From: Nyssa sinensis
Taxonomy: Eukaryota > Streptophyta > Magnoliopsida > Cornales > Nyssaceae
Direction of reading: 5' to 3'
Assembly: GCA_008638375.1 (NCBI GenBank)
Contig: CM018035.1
Coordinates: 33,302,638-33,366,637, forward strand
DNA: 64,000 bases
The position numbers and the translations under genes are program-made. The notes under the pieces were generated by a model. That model saw only the letters and a list, made by a program, of their open reading frames with translations. It did no database searches and was not told where the DNA came from. The first letter of the stretch is position 1; each line of letters begins with the position of its first letter. Of this stretch, positions 1 to 12,299 are shown in pieces.

Positions 1-1958
1 TTCTAGCGACTGTGTCCAGAAAAACAACTGGGGAAGACGACCGGATTATCGAGGGGTATATCGGGACACGACAGAACCAGGTTTGGGTCGAATCGGGTCG
101 GGACCCGACCGGAAATTAATACGGTAGTGATACTGTGTCATTTTGTATTTGAATTTAAATTGGAATTAGGTTGTTTGTTTGTAGGGATAGGAAATGTGAA
201 AATTAGGTTTGGTGTTATCCAAACCATGGATAGGATAAGGGAAGGTTATTGGATTCCGGTTTCTTGAGTTAAACTGAACCGGTCGGTTCAGTGGGAAATT
301 GAACCGGTTCAGGGTTTCGGATTGTGAACCTACTGGTTCAGACCGGGACTGTTGGGAATTACATTTGAACCCCAGAAGTTCTGGAAAATTACACTAGGGC
401 CCAACAGGAAATTAATAAAATATTAATTTATTACGAAAATACCCCTAACTCAAATGAGTCAAACGAAGTCCAAACGAGGCAAATGATTAGTCAATTTTTA
501 TTATCTTGGACATTCTGAGTTCGATGGTGAGATCCGTTTCATAAGACGGGGTCTCAAAAAATAAAATACCCATAAAAAAATGCAAAATGATAGTTTTGCC
601 CTTTTCAATCCCGAAGTCCAAATGGAATTCCGTGAAAGCCTAAATCGACTTTCTTCAGCATTTCGGACTCAATGATAAGGTCTAAATTAGTATTAGAGAT
701 ACTTCAAATAGCAAGACATAAAATTTGATGAATAACATTAATTCTAAGACACGTTTATTAATATATAGGAAGCTCGAAATGGAAAGGCAAACTCACGGAC
801 TTCTGATTTTGGATCTCTTTAAAGGTAAGTAGATACCCTTTCTCTTCCATATGGTATTTCCAAGCCAAGTTTATTCTTTTACTACCAAACTTGTACTCTT
901 GAACGTACCTGATGTTATTGTTTCCACAATGTGATATTGTTCTATCCTGTGGACATTGATTGACTGCTATATCATTGTTATTGTGTTAAACCTTGCTTTG
1001 ATAAGTCTATTGTTATGTTCCATTGTATATATGATATTCCATTTTTATACTCTTATTGAATCACTTATGATCATGAAATGCTTATGTATACCAGATTTGT
1101 GCTCAGTCACAATATCCATCTGATGCTTTTTAATACACTAGAGACCTACGGGTCGAGTCCGTGAACGGACATATGTCCATACACTGGAATTCACTGGGGG
1201 GTATGCCGGGCCCCAAGGACTGAGGGTGTACCAAGCCCTGACACAGAATAAAAGCATCTCTTATATGATTGTTCGACTACAATTGTTGAATTACATTATT
1301 CTTCTGATTATCTTGTATTGAGAGATATTTCTTTATTGATTTTTTTGTGATCGACTATAGTGGCAGTACATTCTTGTTGTTATATTATCGTTGAGAATTC
1401 CATGACAATGTTATGCCCATTACTGCTGATTATACATTGTGACCCCACTGTCCATTGGCCATCATGGCAATTGTTCCCATTGGCTATCACAGCATCTTAC
1501 TTCTTATGATTGGCATCATATTCTTATTCTTAGATTCACATTCTTTTATGATCATCGATACCAGTGTCGGAGATCTGTATTTACTTGCTGGGCTTTTGTA
1601 GCTCATTCCACCCTACTTACCCCTTTTCAGGTAATGACACTACAAGACCCTAGTAGGAGTCTGAAAGCGTAAGAGGACATTTTGAAGAATTGTACCCGTC
1701 TATGTTTTAGTTCTCCCATGTATTCACTACCCACGGGTGCTGGTTATGTTTAGTTTTTGACTTGACGTTGTAAAACCATATGATGTATGTTATAGACTTC
1801 CGTTGACTACTGTATTGATAATACTTTCGCTGTTATTGTTTTAAGATTTTAGTACTTTGCATATTAGTACTATGATACAGAAATGGAAAAAGTAGGGACG
1901 GCCTTAGGGTCGACCCCGAGACAAGAGATCCGTATAGGGTGGGTTTCGGGTTGTGACA
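1..1958 (+). mobile_element. Right-hand part of a long chromovirus (Tekay-like) LTR, cut by the window start
   Basis: The segment is collinear with about 55370-57359, the right part of the 5' LTR of the Tekay-like element further along. Shared landmarks are the block near 940-990 (matching about 56320-56370), a line ending in 'ACCTACGGGTC' near 1143, and the terminal GGGTTTCGGGTTGTGACA. It ends in CA at 1958, and no primer-binding site follows. It is therefore a solo LTR or a 3' LTR inserted into the older minus-strand LTR to its right. No coding sequence is expected. The start lies outside the window, so the duplicated target site cannot be checked. Confidence 0.8.
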
Positions 1959-2424
1959 AATAGTCTGTTTTACCTCAGTATTTAGTCACTTCTCCTTTCC
2001 CTTTGAAGTTCTTATAAATCAGTAGACATATCTTAACTCAATACCCTGTATAGTCTAATGCCCTAAAGTTAGTCAATTGTATACACATCGATATTATAAG
2101 TATCTTATTTGGGAAAATGGACTCTACCGTTGAGTCCGGAACGTCGAGGAAAATAGGTTTAGGCTTTTACGAACTTAGTTTGGCTTTCGGCATGACTAAG
2201 GGCAATATGGTAATTTGGCACTTTTACAGGTCTTAATTTTTTTTCGAGACCCCGTCTAGTGAAACGAACCCTTCTATTGGCTGTAGAATGCTCAAGATAC
2301 TAAAAATACACTATTCGTTTAATTTTTTAGAATATTGGGAATAAATACAATAATTAATTCAATTAATTTAATTTAATTATTTAAAATAATATTTTATATT
2401 ATTTTTGGTAAAATATGAACATAC

Positions 2425-2503
2425 ATGCCTCAGTGGCACAGTGGTTCGTGTGTGGGGTCTAAGTTCCCACATGCATATAGGTTATGGGTTCAATCCTTGG
2501 GGG
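2425..2503 (+). other. tRNA-like A-box/B-box region, antisense to its LTR
   Basis: TGGCACAGTGG near 2433 resembles a Pol III A box. GGTTCAATCC near 2488 resembles a B box. It is not a cloverleaf tRNA. Its orientation is opposite to the minus-strand LTR carrying it, as in the other LTR families of this window. Confidence 0.35.
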
Positions 2504-3588
2504 CAGCAGCTCCCTTTTATTTTTCAATTAAATCCTAAACCAAACAGTGGATAGACAGGGGCTAATCTAGGATAGCTTATTCCTGTTCCGTGTAGGGTTA
2601 TCAAATTGAAACCCTATCTCAGTAGCCAAACAGTGCAAATCAGCCTTTTAAATTTAAAAGGAATATATCAAAACGACATAGTTTTACTTTAGGAATTTCA
2701 AAACGACGTCGTTCTTGTTCGTTGTTCATCATCTTCCTCACTCTACTCGACATTGTTGCCTTAATTCACAATTTTCTTCTTTCTCTATTTCGTGGAGTTC
2801 TAAAACTCCATTTCACTTGTGATTTGTTCCTATGGACTCCTAAGATCACGGGGATTACTTTGGCATTGGTTTGGGACATCAAGGTGGCCTAGAAAGCTTG
2901 GTTGAGTTCCCATGGTGGATTCGGTATCTTGCCTAGTAAAATGCTCATTTCTTCATAAAATGGAGCACGGTTTGTTCTGTGATGATCCTCACATCATGGG
3001 GAATAAATTCCCATTCACAAATCAAGTTTTGGTGTTCATTTTGGGGAGATGGGTCTATTGCACTGTTTCTGCAGCTCAAGGTTTGGGGGTCATTTCTATG
3101 GATTTTTGGTCGCGAACTAGGGTTTTCATAACCCTTGTGATAGCTAGTTATAATCTCAAGCAATAAAAATGGGTTTCATGAGGGTTGTTTCAAACCTGAG
3201 CTTTTGAAGCACATCCATGGTGGTTGTCTGTTTTTCTCATTTTCTTGGGTTTTTCAGACCCTATTCTTTTTCCTTATCTATCGTTTACCAATTACAAGGT
3301 ATATACATGTATTTAAACTAGGAACTAAATCAAAAACTTGAAGAATGCTTAGAGAGAAAACTTACCTTTTTCTTTATAATTCGGTTTCAACACTTCTTCC
3401 CTTCCTTACTTTCATTCTCTTCCTCCTTCTTTTCTTTGTGTTCTTCTTAAAGCATGCCTTGTATGCATATATATAGGCCATATACACACATACTTAAAAT
3501 ATCTCTTCCACCGCCCTTCTTTTTCTTTCTCTTTGTAAAATCCTGATATTTTCCTTTCTTTTCTATTTTTTATTCTTTGATATTTTGG

Positions 3589-3621
3589 ATATATATATAT
3601 ATATATATTATATATATACAT
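3589..3621. repeat. AT microsatellite
   Basis: An almost pure AT dinucleotide run. The same place in related LTRs (9030-9056, 20290-20310, 20397-20416) also carries AT runs, so it belongs to the LTR family. Confidence 0.8.
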
Positions 3622-3639
3622 ATAGGTCGGCACACACTC

Positions 3640-4845
3640 TATCACGACCCGAAACTCACCCTGTGTGGATCTCGTATCGCGACAACCACCCTTCGGCCCG
3701 GGGGCCTTAGGGCAAGGCCCACATAAGTAGTGGTATCGGACGGCGGTGTGGCCTGTGTTTACGGAAGTGTAAAATTTTTTTCTTTTCTTTTCTTATTTTA
3801 AAATTTACACACATCTGCTCGGTACTGCCATTCTTCACATCGGCATACATGATTATACATTCAGAGCATAATGAAATTCTAAAGTTTTATACATAATACA
3901 TATCTAGTTGTCCCTAAGGACTTAGTTACATAATCACTCTAACATTCACTGTTACAAAAGTGACAATCTACAATTACAAAAAGTGACCAGCATATGGTCC
4001 TACTACTTTATGCTAACCCTGAATAAACTTCCTATGCCCTTCCACAAAATGGGCAAGGCTTTCACCATCTTCATCACAAAATAGGGTAATGACTATTTCG
4101 GTTACCTGAAAGGGGGTCAGCTAAAAATTCGGGTAAGCTAATCTAAGCTTGTGAGTAATTTTAGCATTTGTCATGGGTTTTCAATTGGTAGTGGTTAGTA
4201 TAAGAGATTTTATAAACAATCACTACCAATTGCTTGTATACTTGAACACAGAATATATGCAATCTTTAAAACAGATAGCTAGAAACATTTAAAGGAATCA
4301 AGCTTAACATGTACTTCTTCAAATAGAGTATATGAATTTTAAAACATGTAGATATGCATAGTAAAAATAAGGGTAAAACCTGCTTCCAGTTTCAACATAA
4401 CATCTTATTACTTTCATTAGTAGAATCCGTTTTGAACCAGATTCCAGTTTTACGTCTACAATGGAGATTTCTCATGCCTGGGGGATAAATCCTGCTACCT
4501 GGCATTTTTTCGTGTCATAGTTGAATTTTGAAGAAACTCAACGTCGCATGTAGTGCTTATGCACCAGTTATCTTGCATTACTGGTGGTAACAGGAGGTAT
4601 AAAACACTTACAAATAGATGCTATTTAAAAGCATTAAAACATGGCCTCCTTGTAGTTGCATTTTAAAACATATAACATATAATTTCTTCAATAGGACTTC
4701 AAATACTTGGAATAAGCAAATTCAGAATATTTAAAGAAATTGACATTTTAACATAGACAAGCTAAAATATTTTCAAAGAAGACTGTAGTAGAAACCATTC
4801 ACTGAGCATGTTACAATAGGGTTTATAAAACCAAATATTTTAAAA
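3640..4845 (-). mobile_element. Truncated minus-strand LTR (terminal 1.2 kb)
   Basis: It begins with a mutated copy of the terminus TGTCACGACCCGAAA (TATCACG here). It continues through the pyrimidine run and the 'GGTAAGCTAATCTAAGCTT' block shared with 5353-9379 and 62884-64000. It breaks off at about 4845, where Tat pol sequence starts without the expected TATTACA end, so this is a deletion junction and not a clean insertion. No gene is visible. Confidence 0.75.
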
Positions 4846-5352
4846 ATTGCCGCTAAAGACGACCGGATGCTTCGATATTCAAAACTTGTCAACTCATTAA
4901 AACAATTTTTCCAAACATTCTCCCTCCAGAAAATAGAAAGAGGCCAGAACTGCAGAGTTGATGCTTTGGCAAACATGGCATCTCACCTAGATCTAAGGGG
5001 TAATTCTATGATAAAAATCTCCCATCAGCCAAGACCAAGCATTGAGGAGGTCCAAGTCACCCAAGTTATCGAACAACCTCAAAACTGGATGACCCCCATC
5101 TTCCAGTACTTAGAAGGAGGACTCTTCCCTGAGTACAAGAACAAAGCCAGACGAATCCGAATTAAGGCGGCTCGGTATCTGATCCTGAACGGCAAGCTTT
5201 ATAGAAGGTCATATTCTCAACCTCTGCTGAGGTGTCTTACTCCAAAAGAATCTCAGTATGTCCTGGTGGAAATACACGAGGGAATCTGCGAAAATCATAA
5301 CGGGGGCAGAACCATAGCCCACCGAGCTGTAACACAAGGCTACTACTGGCTT
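4846..5352 (+). pseudogene. Host Tat element, pol fragment 1 (end of second RNase H and integrase N-terminus)
   Basis: The translation from about 4867 matches the young Tat polyprotein (13308-15389) nearly residue for residue. It covers the end of the archaeal-type RNase H (RVDALANMAS carries the last catalytic Asp), the linker, then the first half of the integrase zinc finger (ExHEGICENHNGGRTIAH gives the two His). It stops at GYYW, where a solo LTR is inserted after GGCTT. The reading frame resumes at 9385, so this is the same gene continuing. The upstream gag, protease and RT parts are absent, removed at the junction near 4845. Confidence 0.9.
5348..5352. repeat. Target-site duplication GGCTT, left copy
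   Basis: Identical to 9380-9384; the pair flanks the minus-strand solo LTR inserted in the integrase coding region of the host Tat. Confidence 0.9.
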
Positions 5353-8300
5353 TGTCACGATCCGAAACCCACCCTGTGCGGATCTCGCATCGCGACCCAC
5401 CACCCTCAAACCTGGGGGCCATTGGGAGGAACGGTCCTGTGAGCCGCGATATCGGACGGTGGTGCAACTCGTGTTTTGCAGAAGCGTGAAATTTTTTTTC
5501 TTTTCTCATTTAAAATTCAAGCACACCGCCCGGTACTACCGCTATACTCACATGTACACACATGGTTATATAATCAAAGCATAACTAAGATTTTAAAGAC
5601 TTAAATCATACAACCATCAACATTAATTACCCTGTAGGGTTTATACATATTGTCGTATTGTATCTTAACCATAAGTGCTAATAAACTCTACATAACTCCA
5701 CAAAGGAACCATCTAATCATATCTCCATAAGCCGGCAGATCACCGTCTTCAAAACTCGACTGTTGTCAGTCACCTGAAAGGGGGATCCGAACAAAGTCCG
5801 GGTAAGCTAATCTAAGCTTTTGAGCAATTCCAACATTCGTCATGGGGTTTTCAATCAACAGTGGTTTTAGCTCATAAAGGTTTATAAATCAATCACTGTC
5901 AATTGTTCGTATCTTTTGAACACAGAATATATGCATTCATAAAACTCATAGCTTTAAAACATGTAAAGTATTCAAGCTAATATATGCTTTTTCATATAAA
6001 ACTTGTAACTTTGAATACAAATATATGCATTCCATAAAACTCATAGCTTTGAAACATGTAAAGTGTTCAAGCTAAAAATATGTTCTTATTTAAATAGAGT
6101 ATATATAAACTCAAACATGTAAATATGAAAATGAGGATAAAACCTGCTTCCATTTTCAAAACTTTAACTTTTTCTCACTTTAGCTCTTGGAATCTGTTTC
6201 GAACTAGACTCCCGTTTTACTCTTGTCGAGATATCTCTTTGCCTGTGGGATTAGATCCTGCTACTAGGCATTTGACAATCAATTGAATTCAGTAGAACCC
6301 AAAAGCTTGTCGGCTCCACAGGATAATAGAGTCCCTTGCGAACTCCAATACCCTTGTCTCGTGCTTATACACAGTTATCTTGTATTTCAAGAAAACTACT
6401 TTTATCTCATGGCTTCTTCTCATAAATACTATTTAAGAGTATTCAAACACAAAGTATATAACTTTATAATAGAACTTTCAATTCTCAGAATATACAAATT
6501 CAGAATATATCTAAGAGATTTTGCAATTTAATAAAAACTCAAACATGCTAAGGCATATTTAAAGGAACTGTAAATAAATCTGTTATCTGAACAGAGTAAT
6601 TTAAAACAGAAGGCGTATGAAAACTGAATTCGATATTCAAATACTTTTCATGACTTGAACTCAAAACTTCTTTGAAATCCGTGAAGTTAAATATCCACTT
6701 CGAATGTAGGGTTACTCACCTCGGTCCTTTAGGGTTAGTGCTAATAATGCGCTTTCCCACTTTCTTTGTAGTTCCTAAGAACAACTCATAAACATCTCAT
6801 CAACTTCACATTCATTGTAATATCATCTCGATATTCCTTAACTTATGCTTAAATTGTATTAGATTCTAAAACAATTCCATAATTTCATATGTACTTAACT
6901 TAACTCGTACTCTTAACCTATGACATAATTTAATGTGTTAGGAATTTAATTCATTTCAATTTGTACTCTTCTAGTAGCTCCATTAACTTTAAAGTTATTT
7001 ACTTCACATATTTACGTGTCGTATCTTTTCGTAATTCATTTTCTCGTATACGCCTTAGTATTTGTACTTGGGCATTACTTTAATTTATAGTCATTTGACA
7101 GATGCTATTCAACAAATTTTATGTCGCTTTATTTTTGGACATCTCTTTTGGTTAAATAGACTCTACTATTGAGTCCGGAGCGTCGAAGAAAGTCGGTTTA
7201 GGCTTTCCTAATATTTAATTTGGACTATTATATGTAAAAGGACAAAATGGTCATTTACCGTTTTATGTGTCTCATTTTTTTCTGTACTTCGTTTCAAAAA
7301 TTGGACTCCATTATTGAGTCCGGGATGTCAAAGAAAGTCAATTTAGACCTTCCCTGGTTTTAATTTGGCTTTTGAGGTACTAGGGGTAATTTAGGTCATT
7401 TTACCCCCTTACGTGTCTTTATGTTCGGGATCTCATCTCGTGTCGTGGACCTCACCATTGGACTCAGAAGGTTCGAGATAGTAAGAATACACTAATAACT
7501 TGTTAATTTTGGATAAGGGGTATTTTGGTCATTTACCCCTTTACATGTCTTTATTTTTCGGACCCTGTCTCGTAAAACGGACCCTACCATTAGTCTCAGA
7601 ACATCCAAAATAGTAAGGATACACTATTCATATGTTTAATTTGGACTTCATTTGCTTCATATATGACCCAAGGGCAAAATAGTAATTTTGCTTTATTTAT
7701 TAAATAATTAAATTAATTATTTAATTATTTTTCCAGGGGCTTAATTGCATAGAATTCTCATCAGTTGTGCCACAGTATAATTTTTTTGAAGTCCAGGGGT
7801 CAATTCGTAAATAAGGGAAGTTTGGGTTTATTTAATTTTAATTAATTTAGAAAACCAAACGGTTCAGTCCAATTGAAAGTGAACCGGTCCGGTCCATTCA
7901 TAAGCCAACCGGTTTATCCAGTTTTTGTGCATGTTGCTGATGTCACGCTGACGTCAGCCTTAGCGTATTAGAGTTTTAAAACAGGCATGAAACACCGTCG
8001 TTCTACTTATTCGGTGACAAGCCCAGAGGCTGCCACGTGTCCGAGTCGACTCAACCTGGTTTTTAAAGCCGAGTTGACTCATTGTCTTCTTCCCCATTTC
8101 GACTCTACTGTTGCCCTAGTTTCCGAATTTCATTTTCTTTAATTTCGTGAGTTTCTACTCAGCCAATCTCTACTGTTTCTAACTTAATCCATTTCTGGAA
8201 CATTGGTTAAGACTTTGGCATTCATTTTAGACTTGAAAACCTCTTCACATGTTCGGTTTAGGACTGGATAATCCAAATTGTAAGTTGCTCGTTCATGCCC

Positions 8301-9379
8301 ATTCCTGAGCCAAAATTCATGGGGCTTCATTTGTTATGATCCCCCACTTCATGGAGTTTCATTTCCCATTCAGAAAAATGGATTTAAATGAAAGTTTGTG
8401 AGGTTTGGGTTTTGAACCCGTACCTGCAAGTGAATGTTTGAGGGTTTTTCTTGAGTTTTACTGATCGCGTACTAGGGTTTTTAAAACCCTTTTAGAGTCT
8501 AGTTGAGGTTCCAATAATCCAAACAAGGTTTTGTTCACATGATTTCAGACCTGCTTCAAGCAAGGTCCATCAATGGCGGTTGCTCGTGGGTTACATGTTT
8601 TTAACTGTTTTTAAGCTCTAATTTCATGCTTGTCATTGTTAGAAGATATTCTAACCATCATATATACATAAACAACTTAAAAACAGCCCGTATCTATGCT
8701 TAAATCCTAGAGAGAGAAAAATGTAAAATTTTGGATTTTTACCTGTTTACTGTGAACTTTCTCTCTTCCTTCCACTTCTGATCCTTCTGCTATTCTCCTC
8801 AACTTCTCCCTCTTTTGGTTTATTTCGTAGGAGAACAAACATACTTGCATGTTTTGGTTTTAAAGAAAAAGTAGCCGACCTCTCTCTCTCTCTCTCCTCC
8901 ATTCTCTCTCTCTCTCTACATGACTCACCCCATTTCAGTCCCCCATTTCGGTTGCCATCCCATCTCATAAATTTCTCTTTTCCTCTTGTTGCTTTACATT
9001 TATTGTTTGCTTGATATTTTGTATAATATATATTATATATATATATATATATATTCACACACCAATACACATGGAGACACACACACACACCTCAATCGAC
9101 ACACACACACACACTTTTAGATATTTTGTATTCTCCTTTTTATGCATATATACATGCATGCATACTTGGTTACATATACATATACACATTACACTTTCCA
9201 TGTAGTCTAATGTGTGTTTAAATTATTCAATTATAATTAAAACTAATTATTTCATATAAATAATTAATTATTATTTATTCAATTAATTATTCTCTTTGAG
9301 TGTAAATGTTTTTATACTAATCTTCTTTAATCTAATAATACGTGTCATATGACCCGGTTTCCCGGGTTGGGATATTACA
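5353..9379 (-). mobile_element. Solo LTR of a chromovirus-type retrotransposon (4.03 kb), minus orientation
   Basis: It starts TGTCACGATCCGAAA and ends GGGATATTACA, so on the minus strand it runs from TGTAATATCCC to CGTGACA. It is flanked by a perfect 5 bp duplication GGCTT (5348-5352 and 9380-9384). It contains no primer-binding site, gag or pol, so it is a solo LTR left by recombination between two LTRs. It is the same family as 9494-24275. It carries a GACGTCA-containing segment near 7950, CT runs at 8880-8920, an AT run at 9030-9056 and AC runs at 9077-9113. Open frames inside it (for example 8747-9088) are simple-repeat artefacts. Confidence 0.92.
8880..9113. repeat. CT, AT and AC microsatellites at the LTR 5' end
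   Basis: CT runs at 8880-8920, AT at 9030-9056 and AC at 9077-9113. The plus-strand sister LTR has the complementary GT, AT and GA runs at 20330-20557. Confidence 0.85.
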
Positions 9380-9493
9380 GGCTTGGTATGTTGAAGCAGG
9401 CTAAGGAGTACATCCGAAAGTGTGAAAAATGCCAAAGGTTTGCTCCCTACCAACACCATCCCCACCACGAGCTCATTCCTATTGTGAGCCCAT
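9380..9493 (+). pseudogene. Host Tat element, pol fragment 2 (second half of integrase zinc finger)
   Basis: Only 114 bp survive between two solo LTRs. The translation carries GMLKQAKEYIRKCEKCQRF, which supplies the C-x2-C pair of the integrase HHCC zinc finger begun in fragment 1, followed by HELIPI. It ends at CCCAT, the target site of the next insertion, and continues in frame at 33352. Its near identity to residues 652-688 of the young Tat product makes the assignment secure. Confidence 0.92.
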
Positions 9494-9773
9494 TGTAATA
9501 TCCCGACCCGGGATACCGGGTCATATGACACGTATTACGAGATTAAAGAAAATTAGTGTAAAAACATTTACACTCAAAGAGAATAATTAATTAATTAAAT
9601 AAATAAATAATTATTTATATGAAATAATTAGTTTTAATTATAATAATATACTATATGTTTAATATGATATGTATGTACATGAGAGCATGTATGCATGCAA
9701 GTATATATATGAAAATATGTATGTGTGTGCATGTATGTATATGAATGAGGAAAATAAAGTTATGTATATATAT

Positions 9774-10448
9774 TGATATACCATAAACAGACACACCAAT
9801 CAGTTTGAGACACGTGTGCCTATCAGATTAACAAATCTCGATCCTACAGAGCTCGTATATTTCGGTCATACAGAACAGCTACAAGCCTTCGGGGTATTCT
9901 CATATATGTCTATCATACAGAGCAGCCATAAGCCTTCGGGGCATTCTTATTTATATATCATTCAGAACCGATGAACTCGGTCATACAGTACAGATGAAGC
10001 ATTCAGGATATTCTCATGTACATCGTCCAGACCTCCTGTTCTGGACAGTATTTATTCGACACTGCATATATGGTTTCCTTAACACCCGTTAAGCGGGGAA
10101 TAAGGAAACAGCCTTCAACACGGAAACTACTATCTATGGTTATCTCCATCTACGATTCAATGCTCCACAAGGTAACTGCAAATCTCTGATGATCAAATCC
10201 CGATATTCGTGGCGGCAAAACCTAATCAAAATTAGGAGAACCACGGCTTATATATTAAACCCTAGAGGTACGCTTTGGAATTCTTATGCTCATTCTTTGA
10301 CTTTCAATACAGTCTTTCAATTCCCTTACTTACTTAAGCATCGGAGCGGCTACCGCCGGAGCCAATCCGGTGGTCCTCTGATCATCTCTCTGAGTGTTCT
10401 ACAGGTCACGGAGCCCTCACGTGTTGTGAGTCAAAAAGTGCAGCATCA
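9774..10448 (+). repeat. 5' LTR of young Tat element
   Basis: 675 bp, TGATATACC...GCAGCATCA. It differs from the 3' LTR at two sites: C/T near 10368 and T/C near 10427. The 95 aa open frame 10189-10476 lies in the LTR and recurs at 20030-20314; it is not a gene. Confidence 0.95.
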
Positions 10449-10451
10449 GTT

Positions 10452-10470
10452 TGGCGCCGTCTGTGGGAAC
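10452..10470 (+). promoter_or_regulatory. Primer-binding site of young Tat element
   Basis: TGGCGCCGTCTGTGGGAAC begins 3 nt after the 5' LTR. It starts TGGCGCC, complementary to a tRNA 3' end of the form GGCGCCA. I do not assign the tRNA with confidence. Confidence 0.75.
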
Positions 10471-10525
10471 GACTAATCTCTACGTGCTTTATTCGTAAAC
10501 TCATCTTTTTCCCTACCGGAAAACC

Positions 10526-12299
10526 ATGGCACCAAATCTCCGACCCCGACAGAATACTCAGAGTTCGCAAAACGCTCAGCGTCAGCCGCATGCTCCACGC
10601 ACAAGGGGACCAGCGGCCAACCCTATGCGACAAGAGATCGAAGCAATAAAACGACACAATGAACTGGTGCAGGAGCAGTTGCTAGCCATTACTAGAACGC
10701 TGGCAACGCTCACGCAGAACCAAGCGGCGGCTTCTCCTAGCCCACCGGTCAACTTCGTTGCAGGAACGCAACCCCCGGTTGCCACGGAGAATGAAGAACT
10801 TCGTGGGCAGGCCCCCACTAACCAGCCTGGGCACCCCTCAGGCATCGCTCACACTGGCCGAGATCCACAGCCATCAACAGTCCCTGGCTGGGGAACATCC
10901 GCTTTTGTCCCCGACGTGCATTACCGGAGCACTACTCGAGCCCCAACTCCTAGGGTTTCGGGAGCACCCCCGGCACCACAGGAACCTTATCATGCAGCGC
11001 CAGTCCCACCGGTTTGGATTCCTCCTCTATCCGAAGGGCGCACTCCACCCTACTACCCTGAAGCCGAGGCTGTCAGGCAGGGTTCATAAGATGTCAGACT
11101 CAGAGACCCGCGAAGGGTAGAGGAGATTGCCGAGTCTATGGACCGGACAATCGGCTTAAGAGGACCTCAGAACCCTCCAGAGCAAGACGAACTGGCCAGG
11201 CTGCTCGGAAGACTAGCCACTCCGTTCACCCACGCCATTATGTCCGAAGAGAGGCCTAGAAAGTTCGTGGTGCCCAAATTCACTCTCTATGACGGATCTG
11301 GAGATCCAGGGGATCACCTATCTCATTATCAGCATACGATGGCCCTTCACGGAGCCTCAGATGCTTTCATGTGCCGAACGTTCATCACCAGCTTGAAGGG
11401 AACAGCTCTGAAGTGGTTCCACAACCTCCCTCCGAACTCCTGTTGCCAGCTTTTACGAGCTCGGTAGACAGTTCTTGGGATAGATTTATGACCAGCAGGA
11501 GGCTCAGAAGGGGGCCAGAATTCCTGCTGAATGTTAAGCAGACTAGGGAGGAATCCCTCCGGGCCTACATTGCCCGCTTCAACACCGAGCTCACTGAGAT
11601 CACGGATTAGCAGCCCGAAATTCCTTGTTGCGGCCCTTACTGCCGGGCTTGCCCAAGGTGGCTTCAGAGATTCCTTGACAAAGAGCCCCCCGGCCGATAT
11701 GGCAGCATTGATGGATCGGGCCAAAAAATACATCAACCTGGAAGAAGCCAACCGCTCAGCCCAGAAGGGCAAGGATCAGACCTAGAGGGATAATCCGAAG
11801 CGGGAGGACCATAGGAAGGAGGATCACAGAAAAGACTCCAACAAAAAGAGGGTCAGAAGCCCAGAGAAGAAAACAGCTCCCAGAGCTGTGTACAACTCCG
11901 CACCAAGGGAGTTCACCAACTTCACGCCTTTGAACACCACTCCGAACCAGGTACTCCGACAGATCCGAGATCGGGAGAACCTGAGGTGGCCAGAGCCGAT
12001 CAAAGGAGATCCCAGCCTGCGGGACCAAAGTAAGTATTGCAATTTCCATAAAGATCATGGGCATACTATTAACACTTACAGGACCCTCCTGATATGAGAT
12101 AGAACAGCTCATAAAGAAGGGACGTCTTCGGGAGTTCGTCAAACAAGACTGGAAGGCAGACCCCCAAGAAGACAAGCCTCAGCAGCGGCCAGATCAGAGG
12201 CCCGAACAGAGGCAAGAGCAGCGGGAAGGACGAAACGAGCCTCAGAGGCAGAACAACCATGTTATCTACGTCCTCCATGCTGACTCCCCTGTTACAGGA
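10526..12299 (+). pseudogene. gag of young Tat element, broken
   Basis: It encodes the capsid/nucleocapsid precursor that packages element RNA. The ATG at 10526 opens a proline- and glutamine-rich N-terminus with a helical stretch (about residues 35-65). After a TAA at 11087 the same frame carries the retrotransposon Gag core (PKFTLYDGSGDPGDHL, then LKGTALKWF). Frameshifts near 11440-11480 move the reading to other frames (ARFNTELTEITD ending in TAG at 11608, then AALMDRAKKYINLEEAN ending in TAG at 11783). A degenerate zinc knuckle lies at 12029-12095 (CNFHKDHGH, last Cys replaced by Tyr), with a further shift near 12092. The frame then passes into protease. At least three shifts and three stops are present. 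Confidence 0.88.

Larger units (their letters stand above)
1959..3639 (-). mobile_element. Degenerate interior of a minus-strand chromovirus-type LTR
   Basis: It reads like the reverse complement of the LTR interiors seen elsewhere. There are alternating 'ctctaccgttgagtccgg' style blocks, a purine/pyrimidine block matching about 50560-50620, an AT-rich stretch, then an AT microsatellite at 3589-3621 near the LTR beginning. Both LTR termini are missing. The left side is cut by the LTR ending at 1958 and the right side abuts another LTR at 3640. It holds no gene; short frames here are chance. Confidence 0.6.

Noticed and set aside
1439..1672. A 77 aa frame near the window start
   Set aside because: It lies within an LTR. 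The matching region near 56830-57050 does not keep it open, so it is chance.
8747..9205. Open frames made of dipeptide repeats (also at 20247-20441 and 54269-54625)
   Set aside because: They are translations of AT, AC, CT and GT microsatellites inside LTRs.
11347..12278. Antisense frames across gag (139-141 aa)
   Set aside because: They mirror the coding strand of gag and show no domain, unlike the antisense frames near the 3' LTR.
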